A DNA stretch of 64,000 nucleotides, taken from contig NZ_CP029480.1 of the NCBI RefSeq assembly GCF_003258705.1, positions 2,046,001 to 2,110,000 on the forward strand, read 5' to 3'. The notes below the pieces were generated by a model that saw nothing but the letters and a program-made list of their open reading frames with translations, made no database searches and was not told where the DNA came from. The DNA is from Arcticibacterium luteifluviistationis. Lineage in GTDB: Bacteria > Bacteroidota > Bacteroidia > Cytophagales > Spirosomataceae. Position numbers and translations under genes: made by a program. This document shows positions 1 through 8,013 of this stretch, one piece after another. Positions within the stretch are counted from its first letter, which is position 1. The number at the start of each line of letters is the position of its first letter.

Positions 1-796
1 TAGTATAAAGTGCAAAGTTTGAAAGAACTCCCAAAACATCAACAGCAGGAGCAGGACTACAGCCCGTTTCACAAAATATTGGGATGGTGCAAATTCCAGG
101 AGGTGGACTAACTTTAGCATCAGCTCCAGAAACAATTGCTCCTTCTAAGGTAAACATCCTACCTTCAAGCTCGGCACCTGCACCTAAACCAACAGCTCCT
201 ATATGAGCAAATAAAGTTCCTTTTAGTTTAGCACCTGCCGCAACAGAAATAGCTCCTTCGGCAATCCAAAAAACATTACAAGATTGTGCATTATTAATTA
301 AGGTGACCGTCGCATTTGCTCCCACAGTCATTGCTCCGTTATATTTAATAATAAAGAAAGCATTAGGATCTCCTTCGCCATCAAGCGTGATATTTGTCCC
401 TAAAGAGCCAGCACCAGGAATGGAATAAACGCCAGGTAGTAGAGTTTCGCCACCTCCAAATGCCGCAGCATGCGTGCCTGGAAATGTAACAAAAAGATCG
501 TTAAGATGAATATACAATCTAAATAAATCTGCCCTGGCCTGAGCAGTTACAGCATCAGCATTGTATGTGTTATCGGTAAAAGATGGTGACTGAAACCCAC
601 TCATTATTCCAATATTAGTACCCGCGTCGCCCTTCCAAGAGAGCCCTGAATTTGTAACAGCCCCTGCCCCGCTATAGCCTTCGAAAGAGCTGAGTATTCC
701 TAAACTAACTGTCCCGTTAGGTGTTTGACTAAAGCTTACTTTAGAAAATAACACTAGAGCTACAGTAGTTAAAAATAATAGTATATTTTTTTTCAT
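1..796 (-). CDS. Ice-binding family (DUF3494) secreted protein, 3' end outside the window
   Basis: Minus-strand reading frame opening at the ATG at 796 and running off the left edge (about 265 residues seen). It begins with a Sec signal peptide (MKKNILLFLTTVALVLFS, cleaved near SFSQ) followed by one DUF3494-type beta-solenoid domain: the LGILSSFEGYSGAGAVTNSG entry, a FPGTHAAAFGGGETLLPGVY stretch, the FFIIKYNGAMTVGANA core and a GAKLKGTLFAHIGAVGLGAG ladder. Close to the edge, after a Cys-rich linker (CTIPIFCETGC), the sequence VDVLGVLSNFALYT looks like the opening of a second DUF3494 unit, so the whole protein is probably a tandem-domain adhesin. Family members bind ice or act as surface adhesins; which applies here cannot be told. 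The purine-rich array lies 85 bp upstream of the start. The family assignment is firm and the activity is inferred. Confidence 0.88.
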   Translation of the reverse strand, partial: MKKNILLFLTTVALVLFSKVSFSQTPNGTVSLGILSSFEGYSGAGAVTNSGLSWKGDAGTNIGIMSGFQSPSFTDNTYNADAVTAQARADLFRLYIHLNDLFVTFPGTHAAAFGGGETLLPGVYSIPGAGSLGTNITLDGEGDPNAFFIIKYNGAMTVGANATVTLINNAQSCNVFWIAEGAISVAAGAKLKGTLFAHIGAVGLGAGAELEGRMFTLEGAIVSGADAKVSPPPGICTIPIFCETGCSPAPAVDVLGVLSNFALYT

Positions 797-880
797 TTAA
801 ATGATATTTTTGATTTCTTTTTTTTCTGGCTATAAATTAAGTTCGCTTTTATATTCTTTATAATTAGGTTAATATTAATA

Positions 881-1385
881 AGGCCACGACAGGACCAGAC
901 AAAAGGACGATTAGACCACAATAAGGGCACGATCAGACCACGACAGGACCAGACAGGACCAGACAGGGGCACGATAAGGGGACGATTAGACCACGATAAG
1001 GGCACGATAAGACCACAACAGACAGGATCACGATAAGGGCACGTTCAGACCACGACAGGACCAGACAAGGGCACGTTCAGACCACGACAGGACCAGACAA
1101 GGGCACGATCAGACCACGACAGGACCAGACAAGGGCACGATCAGACCACGACAGGACCAGACAAGGGCACGAACAGACCACGACAGGACCAGACAGGGGC
1201 ACGATAAGGGGACGATTAGACCACGATAAGGGCAAGAACAGACCACAACAGGATCAGACAAGGGCACGATTAGACCACGATAAAGGGATGATTAGACCAC
1301 GATAAAGGGACGATTAGCCACGATAAGGGGATGATTAGACCACAATAAGGGTACAATTGGCACAATAAAGGCACGATTAGGATAA
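881..1385. repeat. Phased minisatellite of 10-12 bp modules
   Basis: About 48 contiguous modules of 10-12 bp follow the pattern G(G/A)NCACGAYWA, for example GGGCACGATAA, GACCACGATAA, GGGGACGATTA, GACCACGACA and GGACCAGACAA. Between about 1036 and 1195 three modules (11+10+11 bp) form a 32-bp higher-order unit repeated five times with little change. A longer run of four modules occurs at both about 966 and 1197, so the array grew by block duplication. It is G+C-rich and purine-biased in a strongly A+T-rich setting. 32 bp is not a multiple of three and stops occur in the repeats, so it is not coding. It lies upstream of the ice-binding gene; whether it regulates that gene is unknown. Confidence 0.93.
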
Positions 1386-1386
1386 G

Positions 1387-1875
1387 ATTTCAGAAAAACA
1401 GATTAGTTCTCACAAACCTTCTTTGATAAACCTCGAAGTTAAAAATATTCCCTATTTGAGAACTTGACATTTGGCTACCACTAAGTGCATTGATTTCAAT
1501 AACTTTGAAATGCGATCTTAGTTGTAATAGGATAAATCATTCCACGAAGTGATTTATATTATTTTAAATCATTTATACTTTGAAATAACGTCTTGCTTGA
1601 TTGCCTTGTGCTTTCTTGATATTTTTTTTTAATTTTCTTAAAATAAACCGTCACTCAGAATCCTACAATCTTAAGCAAGTCTACTTTTTGGTCGTGCTCA
1701 AAGGTGGTTCTTTTAAATGACATAAACCTATTAATAATCATTTCATTGTAAATCCCATTTAAATACTTTAGGCTAAATCAATTTCGTATTTTGTGATATT
1801 AGGGTTTGTAATCATTGGCATTGTGCATCATTAGATTATCAAAAAATCCGTCTTTATGAATTTAGCGATTAATTC
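1387..1875. other. A+T-rich gene-free stretch
   Basis: Between the repeat array and the IS5-type remnant I see no open frame with recognisable protein similarity, no RNA gene and no clear hairpin terminator. It may be decayed accessory DNA. Confidence 0.5.
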
Positions 1876-2480
1876 GAGACCGTTGCAAAAGGTCGACACT
1901 ATGATATTTTTTTTTGTAAGAGAGGTTTAGCCTTTAGTTTTCTCCTTTTCTGACCTCTTTTTAATGTTTTATTAGCTCCCTTTGAAGCCTATTTTTTCTT
2001 AATTCTTACAATTAGACATAATAATCCCTGGACTTCTCTATAAATTTTAATGGAGAGCCTCCATTAGATTCTGGGTATGCATCTTTTCAATTCCTCGATA
2101 TCTTGCTGTTCCTCTGTTATCTCACCAAAAGTACATTCTACCTTGAATCGTGTTTTACCAATTATCCTGTTGAAACTTTTCTCCCAATGAGTTAAGGGTT
2201 GGTTCTTTTTTGCTTTTTCTGAATGTATTACTTAAGCTTTCACTTTTCTAAAACCTTCCCATTATTCTTTGATTGGTAACCTTTGCCTACTTTTTGAAGA
2301 ATCCCTTCTAGTAAGTTCGCTGTGTCTAGCACACCTTCTAAGTTGACTATTCCGATCGTAACTTGTCTTCGTAGTAAGCAAACCGAGAACCAAGCCTTCT
2401 GGGTCGGTCACATGATGTTTCTTTTTTGTAGCCAAATCTAAATTTGCCCCCATTCTTAGCCATACAGCTTCACGGGTCAA
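1876..2480 (-). mobile_element. Decayed IS5-family element (3' part of transposase)
   Basis: Read on the minus strand in several frames, 2480 down to about 1999 carries the C-terminal half of an IS5-type DDE transposase: GGKFRFGYKK, HHVTDPEGLVLG, VGKGYQSKNNG, NPLTHWEKSFNRIIGKTRFK, TARYRGIEKMHTQNLMEA and finally a RSPGIIMSNCKN tail. Frameshifts and at least one internal deletion (after FGEI) separate these blocks. The N-terminal half is missing, ending where the ISAon1-type tip begins. A GAGACCGTTGCAAAA motif at 1876-1890 may be the element's outer terminal repeat, but no partner end was found. Family assignment rests on these conserved blocks; the outer boundary is uncertain. Confidence 0.75.
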
Positions 2481-2538
2481 GAACAAAATCTTGGGGATGA
2501 ATTCTGGACCAAGAGCAAAAGTGGGGGGGATGAATTCT
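2474..2538. repeat. Tandem duplication of the ISAon1 terminal tip
   Basis: Two adjacent copies of 32 and 33 bp: 2474-2505 (GGGTCAAGAACAAAATCTTG, then GGGATGAATTCT) and 2506-2538 (GGACCAAGAGCAAAAGTG, then GGGGGATGAATTCT). The inner copy is the left terminus of the ISAon1-type element; the outer, more diverged copy looks like an older tip from a second insertion or slippage at the same site. Confidence 0.75.
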
Positions 2539-3950
2539 TTAAGCATAAATTTGACAAAGTCTAAAAAGGAAGAAACCAATACTTCTGACACCTCTGAATC
2601 TGGCCCCAAAAGCTTTGATTTTCGCATTGAAAGATTCTAAAGATTCTGCTGAAGCATTGGAGCTTCTGTTGTCAAAATAATTGAGGATAGTCTTGTAATG
2701 ATATTCAAAAGTTCTAGCTATAGAGTTGAATGATTTAAAGCCTGCTTGCCTCACCTCTTCGTGCCATTTGGCTAGTCGAGCTAGGCCATATGTACGGTCA
2801 GTGGTTTTATCATAAATCTCTGCAAGTTTAAGACCTAAGCCAAACGCCTTTTCAATATCTGGATAGCGTTCAAAAAGTAAGACGGCTCTTTCAACTTGAG
2901 ATTTTGACCAATTTGCAGGTCGCTTATAAAGGACATATCTACTTCTGGCTAAAAGTTGTTTAAGTGTATCACCATTACTTAGTATCTCAGATTTGTTGGA
3001 TAATCCTTTTATCTTCGCTAGCTCTATGGCATTACTTTCTTGGTCTAAAGCCTCCCACCTATGCTTGATTCTAATTTCTTGCACGGCATCCCAGGCTAAC
3101 TTCTGCACATGAAAGCTATCGGGGACGCTTAGTCTGTAACTCGCTTTGCCCAAGGAAATAATTTCTTGAAAGCCAATTCCATGTTAGCAGCCATGTCAAG
3201 GGTTACTTCTTTGCCACTTACACTTAGGTTCTGGGATCTTGCGTAAAACTTTCATTATATCAGCAGCTTTAGTCCCTGCGATAATGGCAACGATACTTCC
3301 TCTTTTGCCTTTTGCGGCTTTGTTGGTGAGAATAGTGTAAAGTTCTCCATCTGAAAGACTAGTTTCGTCAATAGACAAATATTCTCCCATATTTTAGGGA
3401 TAAACCAACCATTCTTTAGGCCTTCGCTTTTTTCTACAACCCTTAAAGTTACTTAGATGCTTCTTATATTGTCGCTGTAGCCTCTTTCCATTTAAACCAA
3501 ATAGTTTGCCTACGGTTTCAACATCAATGGCCCGTGTATCTATTGAATTCTTTTAAAAAAGTAGCAAACTCTGTTGTCATACGAGTTCCCTTTACTACTA
3601 ATTCAATTCCTTGCCACATTTTTTCCAGTCTCTAAATCCTTCCATTTACGACGCTTAATATGAAGGACTACTTTGTAATGGCCAACAGGAAAGTCTCTAA
3701 TTGTTATTTTATCAAAAAAGCCTTTTGAATGAAGTTTTAGATGTGATAGCTCTTTGGGTGTATCTCCTTTTCCAGTTAGATATATCCGTAATACACTCGA
3801 TACTTCATTCTTCTCGATTTTTGTTAAATCAAAGTTGTCAACCAATATTTCAGGCTGCAATAGTTTTAAAAATTCCTACGATTTTTAACTTCCTCATTTT
3901 GCCCAAAATTCAGAATTATTCTATTATCCCCGAACTTTTGCACTTGGTCC
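2506..3950 (-). mobile_element. Decayed ISAon1-type (ISL3-like) insertion sequence with both terminal repeats
   Basis: About 1.45 kb bounded by imperfect inverted repeats: GGACCAAGAGCAAAAGT at 2506-2522 and, inverted, GGACCAAGTGCAAAAGT within 3927-3950. Between them lies one broken two-part transposase. The eight bases outside each end differ, so no target duplication survives. No intact transposase is present, so the copy is dead on its own. Confidence 0.85.
2539..3860 (-). pseudogene. Broken ISAon1-family DDE transposase
   Basis: The protein is spread over several frames. The N-terminal region (3860-3603) reads through LHIKRRKWKDLETGKNVAR, then a one-base indel leads to ELVVKGTRMTTEFATFLKEF. 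A further shift gives DVETVGKLFGLNGKRLQRQY and a stop before MGEYLSIDETSLSDGELYTI (3390-3196). The LDMAANMELAFKKLFPWAKR block carrying a catalytic Asp follows, then another shift into the C-terminal third (3153-2539), with FHVQKLAWDAVQEIRIKHRW, the SFNAKIKAF catalytic region and the usual FFLFRLCQIYA end. Bacteroidota members often have a separate N-terminal ORF joined by frameshifting, but the number of breaks and the in-frame stops here show decay. Confidence 0.88.
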
Positions 3951-4053
3951 ATAATAAAACCAAAACTGTGGTAAAATGATAAAAGTAAAGGGAGGAGTCG
4001 GTGGATTTGTATTGCAAGTTGTTCTGCAACCTCCACAAAAAGCAAAATGGCCT

Positions 4054-4095
4054 AAAAACAAAAAGACTCCATAATCTATTGATTATGAAGTCTTT
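4054..4095 (-). terminator. Intrinsic terminator downstream of tRNA-Thr
   Basis: On the minus strand AAAGACTTCATAATC pairs with GATTATGGAGTCTTT around a 4-nt loop (4062-4095, one G-U pair). A U-rich run (complement of 4054-4064) follows. It lies 8 nt beyond the tRNA 3' end. Confidence 0.82.
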
Positions 4096-4102
4096 AAAAC
4101 TG

Positions 4103-4175
<73 letters not shown>

Positions 4176-4231
4176 CTCTGTTTTTAAGGGAAGTTTAAAG
4201 AAAGAATCTTTGTGTTTCCGTTAAAGTGATG

Positions 4232-4239
4232 CAAAAGTA
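4232..4239 (-). promoter_or_regulatory. Candidate Bacteroidota -7 element for tRNA-Thr
   Basis: TACTTTTG on the minus strand fits TAnnTTTG. It sits 57 nt before the tRNA 5' end, leaving a leader of roughly 50 nt. No clear -33 TTTG is seen. Confidence 0.45.
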
Positions 4240-4307
4240 ATATTGACATTTTTAACTTGCAAGCTTTCCGCTAAAAAAAACATCTTTTTCTTTCACTTTT
4301 TTTTCTC

Positions 4308-6476
4308 TTAATAAGTCTCTCTTATCAACTTGAGCTTATCTTTTATTTTAACCGCTTCATTCTCAGCTTTTTCTATTTTTTTCTGGTATTCAGCCTTAAT
4401 TTTCTCCGCACCTCTTGACCTTCCAAAAAATTCAATGTTTGTTTTAAGTTGAGTCACCTCATCTTCAAAAGTTCTTAGCTTTCTTACCAAATCATTTTCT
4501 TGACGCTCTAATGCACGCGGATTGCCACCAGTTTTCATGGTAACCTCCACTTCGTTTTTAAGCATCAGCTTATCCTTCTCATCTTTGTCTATATCAGATG
4601 AACTAAGCACATAGGCGTTTATGGCCTCCACAAATCGCTTCTGAATGGCGTCCATGTTTTTTCTTGGTACAAAGCCCAAGTCACCATATTGCTTCTTATA
4701 TGCCGCCAATTTACTAAGGTCAGTCTTCTTGTCTTTTACCTCACCTTCTATCACTGTACATAGCTCCTCTTTCGCATTAAGGTTAGCCACATACTCTTTC
4801 TCTTTCTCACTTCCTTCAGCTCTTTTCAAATCGAAGAAACCATCACACGCTTTTTTGAAACGCTTATAGATAGAATCCTTAAACTTCTGAGGTACGTGAC
4901 CGTAATTCTTCCAGTCCTTCTGAAGGTTTATTACCAAGTTAGTATTATCAGCAGATACATCACCAGCTTCTACCAGTTCTTCCACTTGCTTACATAAACC
5001 TTCTTTAGCGTCTAAATTGACTTTACGTTCTGCCTCTAGTTTATTAAAGAAAGCAGACTTCGCTTTAAAGAAGTCTTTCAATAGTTTCCAGAAAAGCTTA
5101 CTCGTATCTCTGGCTTTATCTCTTGGCATTGGTCCTTTTAATTTGGTCCATTGCTCCTGAATCTCCTGAATTTCTTTCGTTTTAGCGTTCCAGTCGTTTA
5201 TTCTATCACTATCAAAATTAGCATAAGGCTTTAATTTTTCTACCAAAATAGTCTTGGCAGAGAAAACCTCACCCATTAGCTCTTCATTCTCCTTATTCTG
5301 CCCTCTTCTTTTATCATAAATGATATCAAAAGCTGCTTTCATTCGCTCCCAAAGTACCTCTTGCTCCTTTCTTGGCCCAGGCCCAGTTTGCTTATACTCG
5401 TTAAGGAACTCATTAGCCTTTTTAAGAAGACTGCTAGTAAGCTCTTGGTCTTTAAGACTTGCAGCTATTTCTTCTATCTTAATCACAAATTCCTCTCTTA
5501 TTTCAAGATTCTTTTTGCGGTCAAGCTCCTTAAGTTCATTTTGAATACTTCTAATGTCAAAATACCTATCAAGCAAAGCATTATATGCAGACCATAAACT
5601 ACCATTATGTGGTGAGTTTACATTACCAGCATCACGCCAAGAATTTTGAACAGCTTTAAACGCTTCCCAATTCTCTTTTGAACCACCTTTCTCCTCTGCT
5701 TCTACTACCTCTCTCAGTTTTTGAAGAAGGTTAGTTTTCCTTTCAAAATAGTCTTCTTTTAAGGCATCAAGATTTCTAAAAAAAGCATTTTTAGAATCTC
5801 TAATTTGAATCATCAGTGATTCAAATCTTATATCATAGTTATCATTCTTAAAAGCGAAACCTTCATCATTTCCATTAGTAGCTACATAAGCCGCTTTGGC
5901 TTCATCTACCTCTGAGCCATGAATCTCGTCATAAGCTGCTCTTATTTCTTTATAAACTGCGTCAACATTTCTTACATCATTTACATTGACAGAACTTTTA
6001 GAAACAGCATCCAACATTTTTTCAGCCAAATCAACGAAGTCCTTTTTGTCAAACTTGTCAACATCGATATCATCAGAGCTGAAATGTTCGGCTTCGTCGT
6101 CCTCAATCTCTTCAATATCTTCGTCAGAGGCTTTAGGAACTTCAGCTGGGCTTGTTTCTGTAACACTAGCGGCTTCTTCCACCTCAGCAGCTGGCTCTGT
6201 GGCCTCTACTACTACTTCAGCTTCAGCTTTCACTGGCTCAGCAGACGCTGCTACCACCTCTGCCTGAACTGGCTCAGCTACTACTTCCGTTTCTTCTACT
6301 GCCTCTGCCTCAACCTTGGTTGAAACATCTTCTACTACTTTCTCTTCAGGAGTAGCCTCTAATCCCTTTTCTTCCTCAGTGTTCTCTTCTTTCGTGTTCA
6401 TATCTTTTTTGTTTTCATCCGAAAAATTTTTCTCGGCACTTCCGTCATCTAAAGGAGTGTTGTTGTCAGACATCAT
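4308..6476 (-). CDS. DUF349 domain-containing protein
   Basis: 722 residues. The first roughly 135 are acidic low-complexity (Glu, Ala, Val, Thr) ending in EDIEEIEDDEAEHFSSDDID, probably disordered. From about 230 to 630 come repeated helical DUF349 units of about 70 residues, recognisable by recurring W.. L..G..P......FW/Y/ F pattern pieces such as LWERMKAAFDIIYDKRRGQN, WTKLKGPMPRDKARDTSKLF, WKNYGHVPQKFKDSIYKRFK and YGDLGFVPRKNMDAIQKRFV. The C-terminal 70 residues form a coiled coil. There is no signal peptide, so it is cytoplasmic. DUF349 proteins have no settled biochemical role. Two ATGs are adjacent at the start (6476 and 6473). It is divergent from pdxH with 68 bp between them. Confidence 0.93.
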   Translation of the reverse strand: MMSDNNTPLDDGSAEKNFSDENKKDMNTKEENTEEEKGLEATPEEKVVEDVSTKVEAEAVEETEVVAEPVQAEVVAASAEPVKAEAEVVVEATEPAAEVEEAASVTETSPAEVPKASDEDIEEIEDDEAEHFSSDDIDVDKFDKKDFVDLAEKMLDAVSKSSVNVNDVRNVDAVYKEIRAAYDEIHGSEVDEAKAAYVATNGNDEGFAFKNDNYDIRFESLMIQIRDSKNAFFRNLDALKEDYFERKTNLLQKLREVVEAEEKGGSKENWEAFKAVQNSWRDAGNVNSPHNGSLWSAYNALLDRYFDIRSIQNELKELDRKKNLEIREEFVIKIEEIAASLKDQELTSSLLKKANEFLNEYKQTGPGPRKEQEVLWERMKAAFDIIYDKRRGQNKENEELMGEVFSAKTILVEKLKPYANFDSDRINDWNAKTKEIQEIQEQWTKLKGPMPRDKARDTSKLFWKLLKDFFKAKSAFFNKLEAERKVNLDAKEGLCKQVEELVEAGDVSADNTNLVINLQKDWKNYGHVPQKFKDSIYKRFKKACDGFFDLKRAEGSEKEKEYVANLNAKEELCTVIEGEVKDKKTDLSKLAAYKKQYGDLGFVPRKNMDAIQKRFVEAINAYVLSSSDIDKDEKDKLMLKNEVEVTMKTGGNPRALERQENDLVRKLRTFEDEVTQLKTNIEFFGRSRGAEKIKAEYQKKIEKAENEAVKIKDKLKLIRETY

Positions 6477-6498
6477 GTTTTAAGGTAAAATGATTCTA

Positions 6499-6506
6499 TA
6501 TATTTG
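6499..6506 (+). promoter_or_regulatory. Candidate -7 element for pdxH
   Basis: TATATTTG matches TAnnTTTG, 38 nt before the pdxH ATG, in the divergent gap with the DUF349 gene. Confidence 0.55.
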
Positions 6507-6544
6507 CGACTGCAATTTATTAATAATACACCAATAAGAAGAAA

Positions 6545-7204
6545 ATGGTTGGAAAGTCGACTAAAGAGAATAATCTATCGGGCTTACGAGTAAATTACGA
6601 CAGAGGGGAGCTTTTGGAGCAAAACATTGGCTCAGAGCCTATTTCGCTCTTCTCTGAATGGATGGAAGCCGCTAAATCAGGTGAAATTAAGGAACCCAAT
6701 GCCATGGTTCTGTCGACCATTCGTGATGAAAAACCTACTGCAAGGGTCGTTTTACTCAAAGGTTTTGATGAAAAAGGCTTTATTTTTTTCACAAACTATC
6801 AAAGTCACAAGGGAATTCAGCTAGAAAAGAACCCCAATGGAGCTATAACTTTTTTCTGGGATGCTCTACAACGTCAGGTCAGAATTGAAGGTATTATTGA
6901 AAAAGTTTCTGAAGAAGAATCTGATGAATATTATCACTCTAGACCTAAAGCTAGTCAAATAGGTGCATGGGTGAGTAAACAAAGTACTGTTATTGAAAAT
7001 CGAGATATTTTAGAAGAAAAGAATACACACTTTGAAGAGAAATATAAAGATGTTACCCCTATCCCAAGACCTCCTCACTGGGGTGGATACATTCTTAAAC
7101 CTACCTCTATCGAATTTTGGCAAGGCCGTCAAAGTAGATTGCATGACAGAATATTATTCAGCAAACAGGAAAACAGTTGGCAAAGCGAACGACTAAGCCC
7201 TTGA
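6545..7204 (+). CDS. pdxH: Pyridoxamine 5'-phosphate oxidase
   Basis: 219 residues, normal length for PdxH. It oxidises pyridoxamine or pyridoxine 5'-phosphate to pyridoxal 5'-phosphate using FMN and O2, the last step of B6 supply and salvage. Seen: the N-terminal LRVNYDRGELLE, FMN-site segments ARVVLLKGFDEKGFIFFTNY and SHKG (residues about 62-90), QVRIEGIIEKVS, the SRPKASQIGAWVSKQS substrate loop and the C-terminal signature EFWQGRQSRLHDRI ending RLSP. Cytoplasmic. It is convergent with the methyltransferase gene, one base apart. A second, more distant PNPOx-family gene lies near 53 kb under a MocR regulator. Confidence 0.96.
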   Translation: MVGKSTKENNLSGLRVNYDRGELLEQNIGSEPISLFSEWMEAAKSGEIKEPNAMVLSTIRDEKPTARVVLLKGFDEKGFIFFTNYQSHKGIQLEKNPNGAITFFWDALQRQVRIEGIIEKVSEEESDEYYHSRPKASQIGAWVSKQSTVIENRDILEEKNTHFEEKYKDVTPIPRPPHWGGYILKPTSIEFWQGRQSRLHDRILFSKQENSWQSERLSP

Positions 7205-7205
7205 T

Positions 7206-7934
7206 TTAAGGTCGTCTGATATTATCCAAAATAACAGCCGTTGCTATACCAGCGTTTAATGATTCGGCATGTCCAAATGCAGGAATAGTGATTTTATTAC
7301 TAACTATGTGCTCCAATTCAGCTGAAATACCGTGTGATTCAGATCCCATCAATAGTACACCGCTTTCAGGAAAGCTCAACTGATGAATATTTTGACCGTT
7401 TAGGTACGCTCCATAAACTGGTAAATCAAGCTCTGGCAAATACTCCTTAAGATTGGTATAAAAGCAATTCACTCTACTAAATGAGCCCATGGTAGAGCTA
7501 ATTACCTTTGGATTATAAAGTTCAACAGTATTTTCAGAGCAAATTATCTTATTAATTCCGTACCAATCAGCTATTCTGATAATCGTACCCAAATTACCTG
7601 GATCGCGTATTTCATCTAGAGCCAGCACCCATTCATTCTTAATTATAGGCTTTTCATTTGGCTTACAAGCCACTATTGCAATCCCATAATTATTGCTTCT
7701 AAAAGAAGAAACCTTCTCTATATCCTTCTCAGAACAGAAACTAATTTCGGCATTGGTTATACGTAGGTCACTTCCTCGCTCTGTAAGATAGACTTCCTTT
7801 ACATCAAAATCAGATTTGGCCAACTCTTCCAAAGACTTCTGCCCTTCCACTATAAAAAAACCGAATTGCTGTCGGTATTTTTTAATATGTAGCGATTGAA
7901 TGTATTTTTGCTTTTGTTTACTTAGTCCATTCAC
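7206..7934 (-). CDS. TrmH/SpoU-family RNA 2'-O-methyltransferase
   Basis: 242 residues. The N-terminal 80 form the substrate-binding domain (FFIVEGQKSLEELAKSDFDV). The rest is a SPOUT methyltransferase with the three family motifs: LDEIRDPGNLGTIIRIADW (about 105-125), VLLMGSESHGIS (about 192) and IPAFGHAESLNAGIATAVIL (217-236), which form the knotted S-adenosylmethionine site. It probably methylates a ribose in rRNA or tRNA; the target cannot be told. It is divergent from tamL with 79 bp between starts. Confidence 0.93.
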   Translation of the reverse strand: MNGLSKQKQKYIQSLHIKKYRQQFGFFIVEGQKSLEELAKSDFDVKEVYLTERGSDLRITNAEISFCSEKDIEKVSSFRSNNYGIAIVACKPNEKPIIKNEWVLALDEIRDPGNLGTIIRIADWYGINKIICSENTVELYNPKVISSTMGSFSRVNCFYTNLKEYLPELDLPVYGAYLNGQNIHQLSFPESGVLLMGSESHGISAELEHIVSNKITIPAFGHAESLNAGIATAVILDNIRRP

Positions 7935-8013
7935 TTTTTTGAGCAGTAGTTCGTTCTAAACCTAAATTAATAAATCCTCCCCGACTTTTAAAAGAGTCGG
8001 TATTCGAAAGGTA

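Noticed and set aside
793-1005. 70-codon open frame on the minus strand overlapping the repeat array
   Set aside because: Its sequence is a translation of the repeats; the 32-bp unit shifts frame and nearby modules contain stops. It also overlaps the start of the ice-binding gene.
881-1385. CRISPR array
   Set aside because: Modules are contiguous with no unique spacers between identical repeats, and no cas genes are present.
2262-2627. 121-codon protein gene
   Set aside because: It is an accidental frame running from the ISAon1 transposase end through the doubled tip into the IS5-type remnant.
2539-3860. Functional transposase made by programmed frameshifting
   Set aside because: There are several shifts plus in-frame stops, more than the single shift the family uses.
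3701-3979. 92-codon plus-strand frame
   Set aside because: Antisense to the N-terminal part of the broken ISAon1 transposase and over its terminal repeat; no protein-like signal.
5919-6323. 134-codon plus-strand frame and neighbours inside the DUF349 gene
   Set aside because: Shadows of a biased Glu/Ala/Val-rich coding sequence on the other strand.
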